Shown: positions 41,058-50,395, numbered from the stretch's first letter. The stretch is DNA of 64,000 nt from Sphingomonas pokkalii (GCF_003096275.1 NZ_QENQ01000001.1:1189144-1253143), one strand, 5' to 3'. The notes: generated from the letters alone by a model not told the origin. Made by a program: numbers and translations.

Positions 41058-43811
41058 ATGTCCATACGTACGCAACTGCTCTTGTCGCTCGCCGGAACGG
41101 CGCTCGCGGCCTCGATCTGCCAGGCGCACGCGCAAACCGCGCCGGGCGACCAGCCGGACAGCCAGGGCGACATCGTCGTCACCGGCATCCGCCGCGCGAA
41201 CCTGACGGCGATCGAGAGCAAGCGTGCCGCCGCCAACATCATCGACGTGGTGAGTGCGACCGACGTGCGTGCACTGCCCGATGCCACCATCGTCGAGGCG
41301 CTGCGCCGCGTCCCCGGCCTGTCGGCGCTGCCGGCGATCGATAACGAGCATCCGCGCGACGAGGCCTCGACGCCGGTCATCCGCGGCCTGGGGCCGAGCT
41401 ACAACAACGTCACCATCGACGGTCTGCTGGTCGCCTCGCCGGGTACGCCGAACGGCAATCTAGGCTCGGTCACGCGCGGTGTTCGTCTCGACATCCTGCC
41501 TTCGTCGATGATCAGCGAGATCCAGGTGGTGAAGACCTTCAGTGCCGATCTCGATCCCAACGCCATCGGGGGCGCGATCAACCTCAAGACGCGCAGCGCC
41601 TTCGAGAATGGCGGCAAGCCCTTCTTCAACCTGGAAGCCTCGCTCGGCCACGCCAGCGACAACGGCCAGCCCTATGACCAGCCGGACCTCGGCTATCGCC
41701 TGGTCGGCACCGGCAGCTTCACCTTCGGCGCGGAGCAGCAGTTCGGCCTCACTGTCTCGGCCAATTACCAGACGCTGAGCAGCTATACCGAAACCCATAT
41801 GACCACCGACACGGTGCATTACGGCTTCTACAACGCTGCCGGCCAGCTCCAGTCGGGCACCAATCTCGGCAACGGCTATGCGGTGCCGCAGCAGGACAAA
41901 TACTGGTATGTGCAGGACAAGCGCGACCGTTACGGCGTGACTGGCAAGTTCGAGGCGCGGCTGAGCGATACCGTCCACGGCTTCGTGACGGGCGGCTATT
42001 ATTATTTCAAGGACGACATGCAGCGCAACGAGCTGCTGATCGATCCGCGTAACCGCGGCATCGTCACCGGCCAGACCGCGACGTCGGGCAGCTATCCGGC
42101 CGGCGACATCGAGATCGGCTATGCCAGCCAGCAGCTCACCAGCCGGACGCGCATGGGCCAGGCGGGGATCGACTTCACGCCGACGCCCGCACATCGGCTG
42201 AGCCTGCGCGGCGGCTATTCCTTCGCCACCTATGACGAACCGATCGCAATGATCAAATACATCACCAATGTCGGTCGTGCGGCGCCCGGCGGCGGTGGCA
42301 CCAGCGTCAACACCTCGCCGGCGCTCGGCTTCACGTACGATACCAGCGCGTTCAACTTCCGCTTCCCGGTCGCGCGATCGGCCTTCTACGATTACAGCGC
42401 CTACAGCCTGTTCTACTGGCGGCCCGACTATAAGCGCTATGCCGACGACAAGATCTGGACGGGAAGGATCGACTATAGCTTCCGGCCGGGCGAGCAGGGC
42501 ATCGGCTTCGATGCGGGCGCCAGCTATACCGACGATCGGCCGACCTATAATGTCGATCGCACCGAATATGCCCCGAACAGCAGCGCGCCGCGGCTCGGCA
42601 TCGCCGACGTGCTCGGGCCGCAGGGGGCGCCGCTTCGCTATTCGGACGGGCTGAACCTGATCACGATCGATCCGCGCCGCGCCAACGCGATCCTTTCGGC
42701 GCTGCCCACGTCGATGTTCAACCGGACGGACCAGAGCGGCTTCAACAACCAGGACGATTTCCGCCACAGCGAGAAGATCTTCGGTGCCTATGGCCTGGTG
42801 CGCTATGCCAGCGACGCGATCGATGCGCAGGCGGGCGTGCATTTCGACAGCACCAGGCAGGCGACGACCGGCCGCATCCGCCGCGCCGGGGTGTTCCAGG
42901 ACATCCCGACCCGCTCGGACTATGACTATCTGCTGCCGAGCGCGCTGCTGACCTGGCACGCCACGCCGGCGATCGACCTGCGTGCGGGCGCCAGCCGCAC
43001 GATCGGTCGCCCGCCCTATGACGCCTATGCGGCGCGCAGCGCGATCAACTTCGTCAACGCGTCCGATGCCGGCAATCCCAACGCCACCGGCGTCACCGTC
43101 ACCATCGGCAACCCGGACATCCGCCCGCGCAAGTCGACCAACCTCGACCTCGCCGCCGACTGGCGCTTCGGCGGCGCCCGCGGCGGCATGGTCTCGGTCG
43201 CCTTGTTCAACAAGAAGATCGACGACGAGATCTTCACGCTTTCCAGCCCCGGCTTCACGGATCCGTCGTCGGGCGTCACCTATGTCAACGCGCTGGTCAG
43301 CCGCCCGGTCAACGCCTCGGATGCCCGTATCCGCGGCGCCGAGTTCAACGCGGTGATCAACTCGTTCGGTGCCCCCGGCACGCTGCTCGAAGGATTCGGC
43401 GCCAGCGTGAACGCCGCCTATCTCGATGGCCGGATCACCGTGCCGCTGAGCGCCGGCGGCCAGCGCGCGATCGACCGGCTGGTCGGCCAGCCCGACTATA
43501 CGCTGAACGGCACCCTGTTCTACAACGGCGGCGGGCTAGAGCTGCGGGCGGCCTATAACCGGCAAGGCAAGGCGCTGCGGGCGATCGTCAACGACGTGAC
43601 CTGGCAGGACCTCTACTGGGCGGCGCGCGACCAGGTCGATCTCTCCGCCAGCTATGCGGTGCGATCGGGCATCAGCTTGTTCGGGCAGGTGAGCAACGTC
43701 ACCCATTCGCGGATCACCAGCCTTACCGGGCCGGGCAAGAATCTGCTGAAGGACAGCTATTCGGTGCCCACCACCTTCTGGGTCGGCATCCGCCTGACGC
43801 CGAAGTTCTGA
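41058..43811 (+). CDS. TonB-dependent receptor in phosphodiester-use cluster
   Basis: The 917-aa receptor has a signal peptide (MSIRTQLLLSLAGTALAASICQAHAQ), TonB box DIVVTGIRRANL and a plug with LPDATIVEALRRVPGL and VIRGLGPSYNNVTIDGL. The barrel ends in WVGIRLTPKF. There is no STN domain, so it is a transporter without the FecR signalling route. A secreted GDPD-family gene starts 2 bp after its stop and another lies upstream, so the ligand may be a glycerophosphodiester or a phosphorylated polyol (inference). Confidence 0.92.
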   Translation: MSIRTQLLLSLAGTALAASICQAHAQTAPGDQPDSQGDIVVTGIRRANLTAIESKRAAANIIDVVSATDVRALPDATIVEALRRVPGLSALPAIDNEHPRDEASTPVIRGLGPSYNNVTIDGLLVASPGTPNGNLGSVTRGVRLDILPSSMISEIQVVKTFSADLDPNAIGGAINLKTRSAFENGGKPFFNLEASLGHASDNGQPYDQPDLGYRLVGTGSFTFGAEQQFGLTVSANYQTLSSYTETHMTTDTVHYGFYNAAGQLQSGTNLGNGYAVPQQDKYWYVQDKRDRYGVTGKFEARLSDTVHGFVTGGYYYFKDDMQRNELLIDPRNRGIVTGQTATSGSYPAGDIEIGYASQQLTSRTRMGQAGIDFTPTPAHRLSLRGGYSFATYDEPIAMIKYITNVGRAAPGGGGTSVNTSPALGFTYDTSAFNFRFPVARSAFYDYSAYSLFYWRPDYKRYADDKIWTGRIDYSFRPGEQGIGFDAGASYTDDRPTYNVDRTEYAPNSSAPRLGIADVLGPQGAPLRYSDGLNLITIDPRRANAILSALPTSMFNRTDQSGFNNQDDFRHSEKIFGAYGLVRYASDAIDAQAGVHFDSTRQATTGRIRRAGVFQDIPTRSDYDYLLPSALLTWHATPAIDLRAGASRTIGRPPYDAYAARSAINFVNASDAGNPNATGVTVTIGNPDIRPRKSTNLDLAADWRFGGARGGMVSVALFNKKIDDEIFTLSSPGFTDPSSGVTYVNALVSRPVNASDARIRGAEFNAVINSFGAPGTLLEGFGASVNAAYLDGRITVPLSAGGQRAIDRLVGQPDYTLNGTLFYNGGGLELRAAYNRQGKALRAIVNDVTWQDLYWAARDQVDLSASYAVRSGISLFGQVSNVTHSRITSLTGPGKNLLKDSYSVPTTFWVGIRLTPKF

Positions 43812-43813
43812 GC

Positions 43814-44764
43814 ATGGTGTCGGTCCTTCGCCAGGGCGTCCTGGCCTTCGCTCTCCTGCTGCCCGCCCCCCTGGCGCTCGCCGCGCCGCGGGAGGCGGCG
43901 CCCGGCGTCCAGGCACGCTTCGCCGAACTCGACGGCGTGATCGTCGTCGCGCATCGGGGCTGCCACAATCCCGCGCCGAGGCATGGTCTCGGGCCGGCGC
44001 CCGAAAACTCGCTGCTGGCGCTCGAGCATTGCGTGACGATCGGCGCCGATGTGATGGAAACCGACGTGCTGCGCACGGCGGACGGCCATCTCGTGATGAT
44101 CCACGACGACAGCGTCGACCGCACCACCAATGGCACCGGGCGGGTGGCGGCGCAGAGCCTCGCCCAACTGCGCGCGTTGCGGTTGCGGCAGAATCTGGGC
44201 GGCGCCGCGGCGCCGCTCACCGACGAGCACATCGTCACGCTGGACGAGATGCTGGCGGCGGCGCGCGGGCGGATTCTGCTCAACCTCGACATCAAGGCGG
44301 CGATCTATCCCGAGGTGATCGAGGCCGTCGTGCGGGCAGGGGCGCAGGACCGGGTGTTCATCAAGACCGAGGCAGGAATCGCCACGCCGCCGCTCGCCGG
44401 GCTGACGCCCTATGACCGGGTGCCGTTCATGCCGATCCTGCTCAATGCCGAGGGCAAGGCGGACCTGGCCGCGGTGCTTGCCCGGCAGCTGGACGGCAAG
44501 CGGCCCATCGGCGCCGAATTGCCGCGCCTGCGCCCGGAGCAATTGTCGTCCGTCGCCGCGCTTGCCCGGCGCCATGGGCTGCGGTTGCTCGTCAACACCA
44601 TCTTCGAGGGCTTTGTGGAAGGGGCGTACAGCGATCTCGATGCGCTCCGCGATCCGGCGGCCGTGTGGGGCCGCCTGCTGACCGACGGCGTGACCGTGTT
44701 TCAGACGGACGAGCCCGAGGCACTCTTGGTGTTTCGCGCCTCCCTGCCGCGGCGGAAGACCTAG
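43814..44764 (+). CDS. Secreted glycerophosphodiester phosphodiesterase
   Basis: The 316-aa protein has a signal peptide (VLAFALLLPAPLALAAP) and a complete GDPD core: VAHRGCHNPAP, PENSLLALEHCV, METDVLRTADGHLVMIHDDSVDRTTNGTG and NLDIKAA. His, Glu, Asp and His metal/catalytic positions are all in place. It would split glycerophosphodiesters in the periplasm. Its ATG follows the receptor stop by 2 bp. Its stop shares a CTAG tetranucleotide with the stop of the convergent transporter gene. Confidence 0.92.
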   Translation: MVSVLRQGVLAFALLLPAPLALAAPREAAPGVQARFAELDGVIVVAHRGCHNPAPRHGLGPAPENSLLALEHCVTIGADVMETDVLRTADGHLVMIHDDSVDRTTNGTGRVAAQSLAQLRALRLRQNLGGAAAPLTDEHIVTLDEMLAAARGRILLNLDIKAAIYPEVIEAVVRAGAQDRVFIKTEAGIATPPLAGLTPYDRVPFMPILLNAEGKADLAAVLARQLDGKRPIGAELPRLRPEQLSSVAALARRHGLRLLVNTIFEGFVEGAYSDLDALRDPAAVWGRLLTDGVTVFQTDEPEALLVFRASLPRRKT

Positions 44765-46053
44765 GCGGGTGCGGATGCGGGGGCAGCGCGGCGGTACAGC
44801 AGCAACGCGACCACGGCCGCGCCGCTGCCCCAGGTGATCGCCAGGCCCGGCCAGACGATGCCCGCGCCGCTGGAGAGCGCGGGCACCAGAACGGCCAGCG
44901 GCAGCGCGCCGAGGGCGATGGCGATGGCGATATGGATGGTGAAGATGACCAGCCCAAACACCAGTGCATCGGCACGCTCGCCGCACCGCTCCGCATGGAC
45001 GCGAACCACATCGGTCGCCGCCTGCCACAGCAGGGCGCCGGCAGCGCCGAGGCCGAGGCCATAGCCGAATGCTCCCCCCAGCAGCGGCCCGGGCAGGCCA
45101 GGCAATGTCAACAGCGGCAATGCGCAGGCCATGCCCAGCGCCGCGCTGGCAATGCAGGCGCGGTTCCAGCCGCAGCGGCGGATCCAGTGCAGCGCCAACG
45201 ATGGCCCAAGTACCGTTCCCACGCTGAAGAGCAGGAGCAGCCACGCGCCCAGCGCCGTGAGGCCGGGCGCCGGCGGGTAGAAGAGAAGCAGCCGGCTGAG
45301 CGTCGCGAACCCGAGGGTCGACAGGAAGAAGGCAGTCAGGATCGGAAGCGTTCCCTGGGGCGGTCGCAGCGATGCCCGGGCGGGGGCTTCGCAGGATGCG
45401 GCGGGCGGCGCACCCGCATCGGCATCGCGAAGGATCCAGGCGGTCGCCACCACCAGCACGCCAAAGCCGAGCAGCAGCGGCAGCGCGCCGGTCGTGAACA
45501 GGGCGGCTGGAAGCTGGGCAATCGCCAAATTCGCGGCGGTGACGATCAGCCGCGCGACCGCGCCCAGCGTCGTCCGCAGCGCGACATAGCGATGGGCGTC
45601 GCCGCTGTCGCGCGGCAGCAGCGAGGTCATCGCGGTCTGCGGCACGTCGTACAAGGCATAGGCGATGCGGAACAGGATGCCGGCGGCGAGCGCGGTGCCG
45701 ACACCGCCGTTGTCCGCGAACTGCGCCAGCAGCGCGATCGTCGTTGCGATGCTGGCGAGGAAATGCAGGCGAACCAGCGCGCGCCGCGACATGCGCGACC
45801 AGGTGATCAGCGCGCCGGCGGCGGCGTTGCAGACCGCGCCGACCAGCAGCAGGACGAACAGCAACAATGCCACTCGCTCCACCGGAATGTGCAGCACCGC
45901 GTGCAGGAACCAGGCGAGCAGCAGGTCCGAAAACGACCAGACCATGCTCTTGGCGAAATGGGCGGCCCCAAAGCGGTGCCGTACCCGGGCGGGGCTCCAG
46001 CGATTGCGGGGCATGGCGCCGCATCGATCGATCGCCGTGGTGACGCTCGCCAT
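44761..46053 (-). CDS. MFS/GPH-like sugar or polyol symporter
   Basis: The 430-aa membrane protein has about 12 hydrophobic segments. The motif ALYDVPQTAMTSLLPRDSGDAHRYVALR between helices 4 and 5 recalls GPH (MelB-type) cation symporters. It probably brings the product of the neighbouring phosphodiesterases, or a sugar, across the inner membrane. The ATG at 46053 has AAGGAA 7 nt upstream; the longer frame adds 15 residues without a start signal. It is divergent from the ROK regulator. Confidence 0.82.
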   Translation of the reverse strand: MASVTTAIDRCGAMPRNRWSPARVRHRFGAAHFAKSMVWSFSDLLLAWFLHAVLHIPVERVALLLFVLLLVGAVCNAAAGALITWSRMSRRALVRLHFLASIATTIALLAQFADNGGVGTALAAGILFRIAYALYDVPQTAMTSLLPRDSGDAHRYVALRTTLGAVARLIVTAANLAIAQLPAALFTTGALPLLLGFGVLVVATAWILRDADAGAPPAASCEAPARASLRPPQGTLPILTAFFLSTLGFATLSRLLLFYPPAPGLTALGAWLLLLFSVGTVLGPSLALHWIRRCGWNRACIASAALGMACALPLLTLPGLPGPLLGGAFGYGLGLGAAGALLWQAATDVVRVHAERCGERADALVFGLVIFTIHIAIAIALGALPLAVLVPALSSGAGIVWPGLAITWGSGAAVVALLLYRRAAPASAPA

Positions 46054-46090
46054 CCCGGTTCCTTTTCTCGCCGTCGAGAGCCATGCGGCT

Positions 46091-46108
46091 TGCCACATGG
46101 ATGTGGCA
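46091..46108. promoter_or_regulatory. 18-bp dyad TGCCACAT-GG-ATGTGGCA, candidate ROK operator
   Basis: Perfect 8-bp arms lie in the 92-bp region between the symporter and ROK genes. The position suits a repressor site controlling both divergent promoters. Confidence 0.6.
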
Positions 46109-46145
46109 GTTTCTTGAATAGTATCCGCGCGGTATGCAATGAGCT

Positions 46146-47333
46146 GTGGTCGCGCCGTCGCCCAAGGGAGAAACCCAGTTGCCTTCGCCTGTTTCCTCGT
46201 TCCGTGCGCCGGATTGGGTGCCCAGCATCAGCAGCGGCGGGCGGGCCGTTCTCGATCACCTGCTGCGTACCGGCGGGGCCAGCCAGGCGTCGCTCAGCCA
46301 GGTGCTCGATCTTTCGCAACCCAGTGTCGCCCGGCTGATCGGTACGTTTCACGCCGCCGGCATCGTTGTGCTGGGCGAGCGCTCGCCGGGGGTGCGCGGG
46401 CATCCCAGCGTGCAGGTGACGCTAGCGCCCGACTATGCCTTTGCGATTGGCGTGACGCTGGTGGGCGACGCGGTGGGAGTCACGATCCTCGACCTTGCCG
46501 GCAAGGTCCGCGGCGCGCGCACGATCGGCTTGTCCGACATGGCACCCGTGTCGGTCCTCGAAGCATTGCGAACGCTCAAGACGGCGCTGATCGCCGAGGC
46601 GGGAATCGATCCGACACGCATTATCGGCGCCGGCGCCGGGGTTTCGGGCTTTCTCGTGCCGGGCGAGCCGTCGCGGTTCAATCCGCCGGTCCAACTCGCC
46701 GGTTGGGCGGGCCTGGACGTCGCGGAGGCGCTCGGGGCCGCGCTGGCGTTGCCGATGCTGAGCGAGAATGACGGGACCGCCGCAACCGTCGCAGAGGGGC
46801 TGGTCGGTGTCGGTCGCACGTGCAGGAATTTCGGCTATTGCCACCTTACCAATGGCTTTGGCGGGGGCGTAACGGTCGATGGTCGGGTCGTGCAGGGGCG
46901 GCTGGGGAATGCCGGCGACTTCGGTGGCGTCTTGTGGCTTCTCGGCGGCCTGTATCCGAGCCTGGATACGCTGCACGCCTCGGTTCGCGCGGCGGGCGGT
47001 CCCGACGAAGGCGTGGAAGCGATGGTGCGGCGGGTATGCCTGGACACCCCCGGCGTCGCGCAATGGGTGCGCGAGGCGGGGAAGTCCATCGGACGACTTG
47101 CCTTTTTGCTGGGCCATATGGTCGCATCGGAAAAGGTGGTGATCGGCGGCCGCCTTCCCGCCCCGATCGCCGCGGCGCTGGCACGAGAGACCATCCTGCC
47201 CGCCACGCCGACGCGCAACGATATGCCGTTTCCCCTGCCGGCTGTCGTTCCGACGGAAGTGCACGGGGACGCCGTCGGCATCGGCGCCGCGATGTTGCCG
47301 CTGCGCAAGGCGTTCTTCCTGGAACAGACCTAG
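46146..47333 (+). CDS. ROK-family transcriptional regulator (NagC/XylR type)
   Basis: The 395-aa protein has an N-terminal winged helix (GASQASLSQVLDLSQPSVARLIGTF, about residues 43-68) and a ROK sugar-binding domain (SENDGTAATVAEGLVG and GFGGGVTVDGRVVQGRLGNAGDFGG). The usual zinc motif CxCGxxGC of ROK proteins is missing. It probably senses a sugar or polyol and controls the divergent symporter through the dyad at 46091. The GTG at 46146 is uncertain; a TTG at 46179 behind GGGAGAAA is a good alternative. The 132 bp after it hold nothing recognised. Confidence 0.85.
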   Translation: MVAPSPKGETQLPSPVSSFRAPDWVPSISSGGRAVLDHLLRTGGASQASLSQVLDLSQPSVARLIGTFHAAGIVVLGERSPGVRGHPSVQVTLAPDYAFAIGVTLVGDAVGVTILDLAGKVRGARTIGLSDMAPVSVLEALRTLKTALIAEAGIDPTRIIGAGAGVSGFLVPGEPSRFNPPVQLAGWAGLDVAEALGAALALPMLSENDGTAATVAEGLVGVGRTCRNFGYCHLTNGFGGGVTVDGRVVQGRLGNAGDFGGVLWLLGGLYPSLDTLHASVRAAGGPDEGVEAMVRRVCLDTPGVAQWVREAGKSIGRLAFLLGHMVASEKVVIGGRLPAPIAAALARETILPATPTRNDMPFPLPAVVPTEVHGDAVGIGAAMLPLRKAFFLEQT

Positions 47334-47465
47334 AGAGCGAGATGATGTTTTCGGGATGCTGATGCCCTTCCCAACTCATTCGACGCGCGCATCCTTGCAC
47401 CGGCAGGGGATCGGGCGCACCGTCCAGGCTGATCACGACATCGCGCGCTAACGGCGGAGCCCAGC

Positions 47466-48113
47466 TTATTCGCGCGCATGTTCTTCGAATAACGGCGCTG
47501 GACTCAAGGCGGCGCGTACCGCCAGGGCCATCGTACCGCGGGTAACGGCATCTGCGCTGCTGCCGGTGGGTTCGAAGGGGTCGATCAGATGTTTATTGCG
47601 CAAGGACGCGAAGCCGTAAACCGTTGACCACAAGGACAGCAGCCGCAGCGTTCGTTCTTCCTCCGAAAGCGTCGGCAGGGCTGCTTCCAGATGCACCTGT
47701 AGCGCATGGCGGCCGGCCTGCTGATGGTGCAGCAACGCTGGATCGGGTGCCGGGCTCGTCAGCTCGCTTTCATACATCAACTCGAGAAGGCGTGGATTCG
47801 CTTGTGCAAAGTCGATGAACGACAGGCAGAGTTCCAACAGATTTTGGGCCGGACTCGCGCCTGCCGATATGGCCAGCGCCGCCGCTTCCCCGAGCCTGGC
47901 ATAGCCATCCAGCGCGACGGCCAGCAGCAGTTCGCGACGGTCCTTGAAATGGTGATAGGGCGCGCCCGGCGAGACGCCCACTGCGTGCGCCAGCGTGCGG
48001 ACGGAAAGACCGTGATGGCCGTGCTCGCGCACATGCGCATCGGCGGCTTGCAACAGGTCTCGGCGTAAATCCTCGCGATGATAGGGGCGCCGCTCGGCGG
48101 GCTCTGCAGCCAT
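47466..48113 (-). CDS. TetR/AcrR-family regulator
   Basis: The 215-aa protein has a TetR helix-turn-helix (REDLRRDLLQAADAHVREHGHHGLSVRTLAHAVGVSPGAPYHHFKDRRELL, roughly residues 13-62) and a helical ligand domain. It is divergent from the flavin monooxygenase/deglycosidase operon, with a perfect dyad between them. It most likely represses that operon until an aromatic ligand binds. The ATG at 48113 places the HTH at the usual distance; the extra upstream frame covers the dyad. Confidence 0.88.
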   Translation of the reverse strand: MAAEPAERRPYHREDLRRDLLQAADAHVREHGHHGLSVRTLAHAVGVSPGAPYHHFKDRRELLLAVALDGYARLGEAAALAISAGASPAQNLLELCLSFIDFAQANPRLLELMYESELTSPAPDPALLHHQQAGRHALQVHLEAALPTLSEEERTLRLLSLWSTVYGFASLRNKHLIDPFEPTGSSADAVTRGTMALAVRAALSPAPLFEEHARE

Positions 48114-48177
48114 GGTTCTCGGGTACCTCCAACCTCGCCTTATGCTCGAAAGAGGCCGTTGCCAAGAATCTAAGCAA

Positions 48178-48199
48178 TGATTAGAAGGCAATCTAATCA
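48178..48199. promoter_or_regulatory. TetR-type operator TGATTAGA-N6-TCTAATCA
   Basis: Perfect 8-bp arms with a 6-bp spacer lie between the TetR gene and the monooxygenase operon. A partial repeat (aatcagatt) follows within 4 bp. It is the obvious binding site for the adjacent regulator. Confidence 0.7.
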
Positions 48200-48254
48200 C
48201 GAATCAGATTGCCCCGGACCGACGGGCGCGACGAACGGGATGAGGAGGTTGACG

Positions 48255-49481
48255 ATGGCATCAGGTCGTATTGCGATCATCGGCGCGGGGCCGGGCGGGA
48301 TGGCGGCCGCGCTAGCGGCGATCCGCGTGGGATTCGACGTCACGTTGTACGAGCGCGCGGGCGAGGTGAAGGCGGCAGGGAACATCCTGAACCTGTGGCC
48401 GCCACCCCAGAAAGTCCTCAAGCTGATCGGCGTCGACACCGTCGATCTGGGCGCACCGTGCCAGGTGTTCTTCCGCAATGCCAAGGGCAAGAACCGCGCG
48501 GTGGTGAACCTGCCGGATGCGGTGGTGCGGGAATATGGTGGCGGCTTCATCGGGCTGCTGCGCTGGGGGTTGTACCAGCGGATGCTCGCGGCGCTCCCGC
48601 CCGCCGTCCTGAAGCTCGGGCACGAACTGCGGGAAATGCGTGATGCCGGCGATGCGGTGCAGCTAGCCTTCGCCAACGGCGCCACGGCCGAAGCCGATGT
48701 GGTGATCGGTGCCGACGGTCTGCGATCGATGGTGCGCGCGCAGCTCTGGGGCGATCAGCCGATCCGGCACCAGCGGCTGCATCTGGTGGGCGGCTATCTA
48801 TTCCTCGACGAAGCGCCGGACGGGATCGGGGTGATCTCGCACAACCGCACGACCCAAGTGAGCTACACGCCGATCCGCCACGAGGGCAAATCGGGTTATG
48901 AATGGTGGGTGCTGGAGGCCTGCGATCCCGATGCGCCACCGCCGGTGGATCTCCACGGCTTTTGCCGCGACCGGGCAACGCAATTCCCGGCGAAGGTGCA
49001 GGAACTGATCGCCGCGACCCCGCCAGCCCATCTGCAGCGCTGGGAGATCCGCGACCGGCCGCCGCTACCGCAATGGTCGAAGGGCAGGGTGACGCTGGTC
49101 GGCGACGCGGCGCACCCGACCTCGCCCTACGCCGCCTATGGCGCCGGCATGTCGATCGAGGATGGCTATTTCCTCGCCCGCGAGCTGGCAGCGGTGGATA
49201 TTGCTGACACCGCGGCGGTGCAGGGTGCGCTCCAGCGCTACGAGGATCGCCGCAAGCCGCACACCGCGCAGGTGACGCAGGGTGCCTATCATACCGGCCG
49301 CATGTTCCATCACCTGCCAGCGCCGCTGCGGCCGATCCGCGACCTGGTGTTCGATCATACGCCGTTCCTGCAAAAGATGGTGGGTGACGACATGCCCGCG
49401 CACATCGTGGCCCAGCTCGCAGAGATCGAGGACGCCGAACCCTATGTCCCCATCCATCGGCGCCAGGAGGCCGCGGCATGA
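48255..49481 (+). CDS. FAD-dependent aromatic monooxygenase (PHBH fold)
   Basis: The 408-aa flavoprotein has the FAD motif IAIIGAGPGGMAAALAA, the DG motif VVIGADGLRSMVR and the GD motif VTLVGDAAHPTSPYAAYGAGMSIEDG. This is the set of class A flavin hydroxylases. It probably hydroxylates the aromatic aglycone or an intermediate, using NAD(P)H and oxygen. The ATG at 48255 has a GAGGAGG site; upstream in-frame starts fall in the operator. It overlaps the next gene by ATGA, which ties it to the deglycosidase pair. Confidence 0.88.
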   Translation: MASGRIAIIGAGPGGMAAALAAIRVGFDVTLYERAGEVKAAGNILNLWPPPQKVLKLIGVDTVDLGAPCQVFFRNAKGKNRAVVNLPDAVVREYGGGFIGLLRWGLYQRMLAALPPAVLKLGHELREMRDAGDAVQLAFANGATAEADVVIGADGLRSMVRAQLWGDQPIRHQRLHLVGGYLFLDEAPDGIGVISHNRTTQVSYTPIRHEGKSGYEWWVLEACDPDAPPPVDLHGFCRDRATQFPAKVQELIAATPPAHLQRWEIRDRPPLPQWSKGRVTLVGDAAHPTSPYAAYGAGMSIEDGYFLARELAAVDIADTAAVQGALQRYEDRRKPHTAQVTQGAYHTGRMFHHLPAPLRPIRDLVFDHTPFLQKMVGDDMPAHIVAQLAEIEDAEPYVPIHRRQEAAA

Positions 49482-50395
49482 CGTTCAACTATGGCGTATC
49501 GCTCTACAGCTATACCGATGACTTCGGCACCGCGCTGACGCTGGACGATGCCTTCTACCATGTCGCCGAGGCGGGGGCGGCGGGCATCGAGATCCTCGGC
49601 GAAACCCATCTGGCCGGCTATCCCGAGCCGCCGGCCGCATGGTTCGATCGCTGGTTCACGCTGGTCGCTCGCTTCGGCCTGCAACCGACCAACTATGGCT
49701 GCTGGGTCGATACCTGCGTGCAGAAGCAGCGGGTGCTGACGGCGGAAGAGGCAAGTGCAACGCTGGCGCGCGACCTGCAGCTCGCGCACCGGCTCGGCTT
49801 CCGGTTCGTGCGGCCGAAATTCGGGGTGATCGACGACGAACTGACCCCGCATCCGATCTGGGAGCCCGCCGTGGAGCGGGTGCTCGACCTTGCCGCCAAG
49901 CTCGATGTGGTGATCTGCCCCGAAATTCACGCGCCGACGCCGATCCGGCACCCGGTGGTGGAGAGCTATGTCGACTTCATCCAGCGCACCGGCACGCGCC
50001 ATTTCGGGCTTTTGATCGATACCGGCATCTTCCAGGATCGGCCGCTGCCCTATTGGCCGGGGGAGACGCCCGAGATGCGCGAAAAGGCGATGCGCTTCCT
50101 GAACGGCATCAAGGTGCCGGTGGAGCACCTCGCCGAGGTGATCGACCATGTCGTGTTCATCCAGGCCAAGTTCCATCACATCGATGCGCAGCTGCACGAT
50201 CACCACATTCCGTGGGAGCGGATCGTACCGGCGCTGAAGAAGCTTCACTATACCGGCTGGCTGTCCAGCGAATATGAAGGCGTGCGCGATCCCTGGCTGG
50301 CGATCGAGCAGGTTCGGCGGCAGCACGCGCTGATCCGCAGCCTCGAACGCGCCTACGATGCCCAGACCAGCAACGGGGAGCAGGCCCATGCTTGA
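49478..50395 (+). CDS. C-glycoside deglycosidase alpha-like subunit 1 (xylose-isomerase-like TIM barrel)
   Basis: The 305-aa TIM-barrel protein of the sugar phosphate isomerase/epimerase superfamily is paired with a beta-like subunit gene, the arrangement of CarBC/DgpBC-type C-glycoside deglycosidases. Acidic ligands Glu149 (CPEIHAP), Asp181 (LIDTGIF) and Glu265 (SSEYEG) are present. The position equal to the metal-ligand His of the second paralogue (HIQAKF) is Phe227 here (FIQAKF), so metal binding or activity may differ. It would cleave the carbon-carbon sugar-aryl bond of a 3-oxo C-glycoside by elimination. Coupled by overlaps on both sides. Confidence 0.78.
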   Translation: MTFNYGVSLYSYTDDFGTALTLDDAFYHVAEAGAAGIEILGETHLAGYPEPPAAWFDRWFTLVARFGLQPTNYGCWVDTCVQKQRVLTAEEASATLARDLQLAHRLGFRFVRPKFGVIDDELTPHPIWEPAVERVLDLAAKLDVVICPEIHAPTPIRHPVVESYVDFIQRTGTRHFGLLIDTGIFQDRPLPYWPGETPEMREKAMRFLNGIKVPVEHLAEVIDHVVFIQAKFHHIDAQLHDHHIPWERIVPALKKLHYTGWLSSEYEGVRDPWLAIEQVRRQHALIRSLERAYDAQTSNGEQAHA

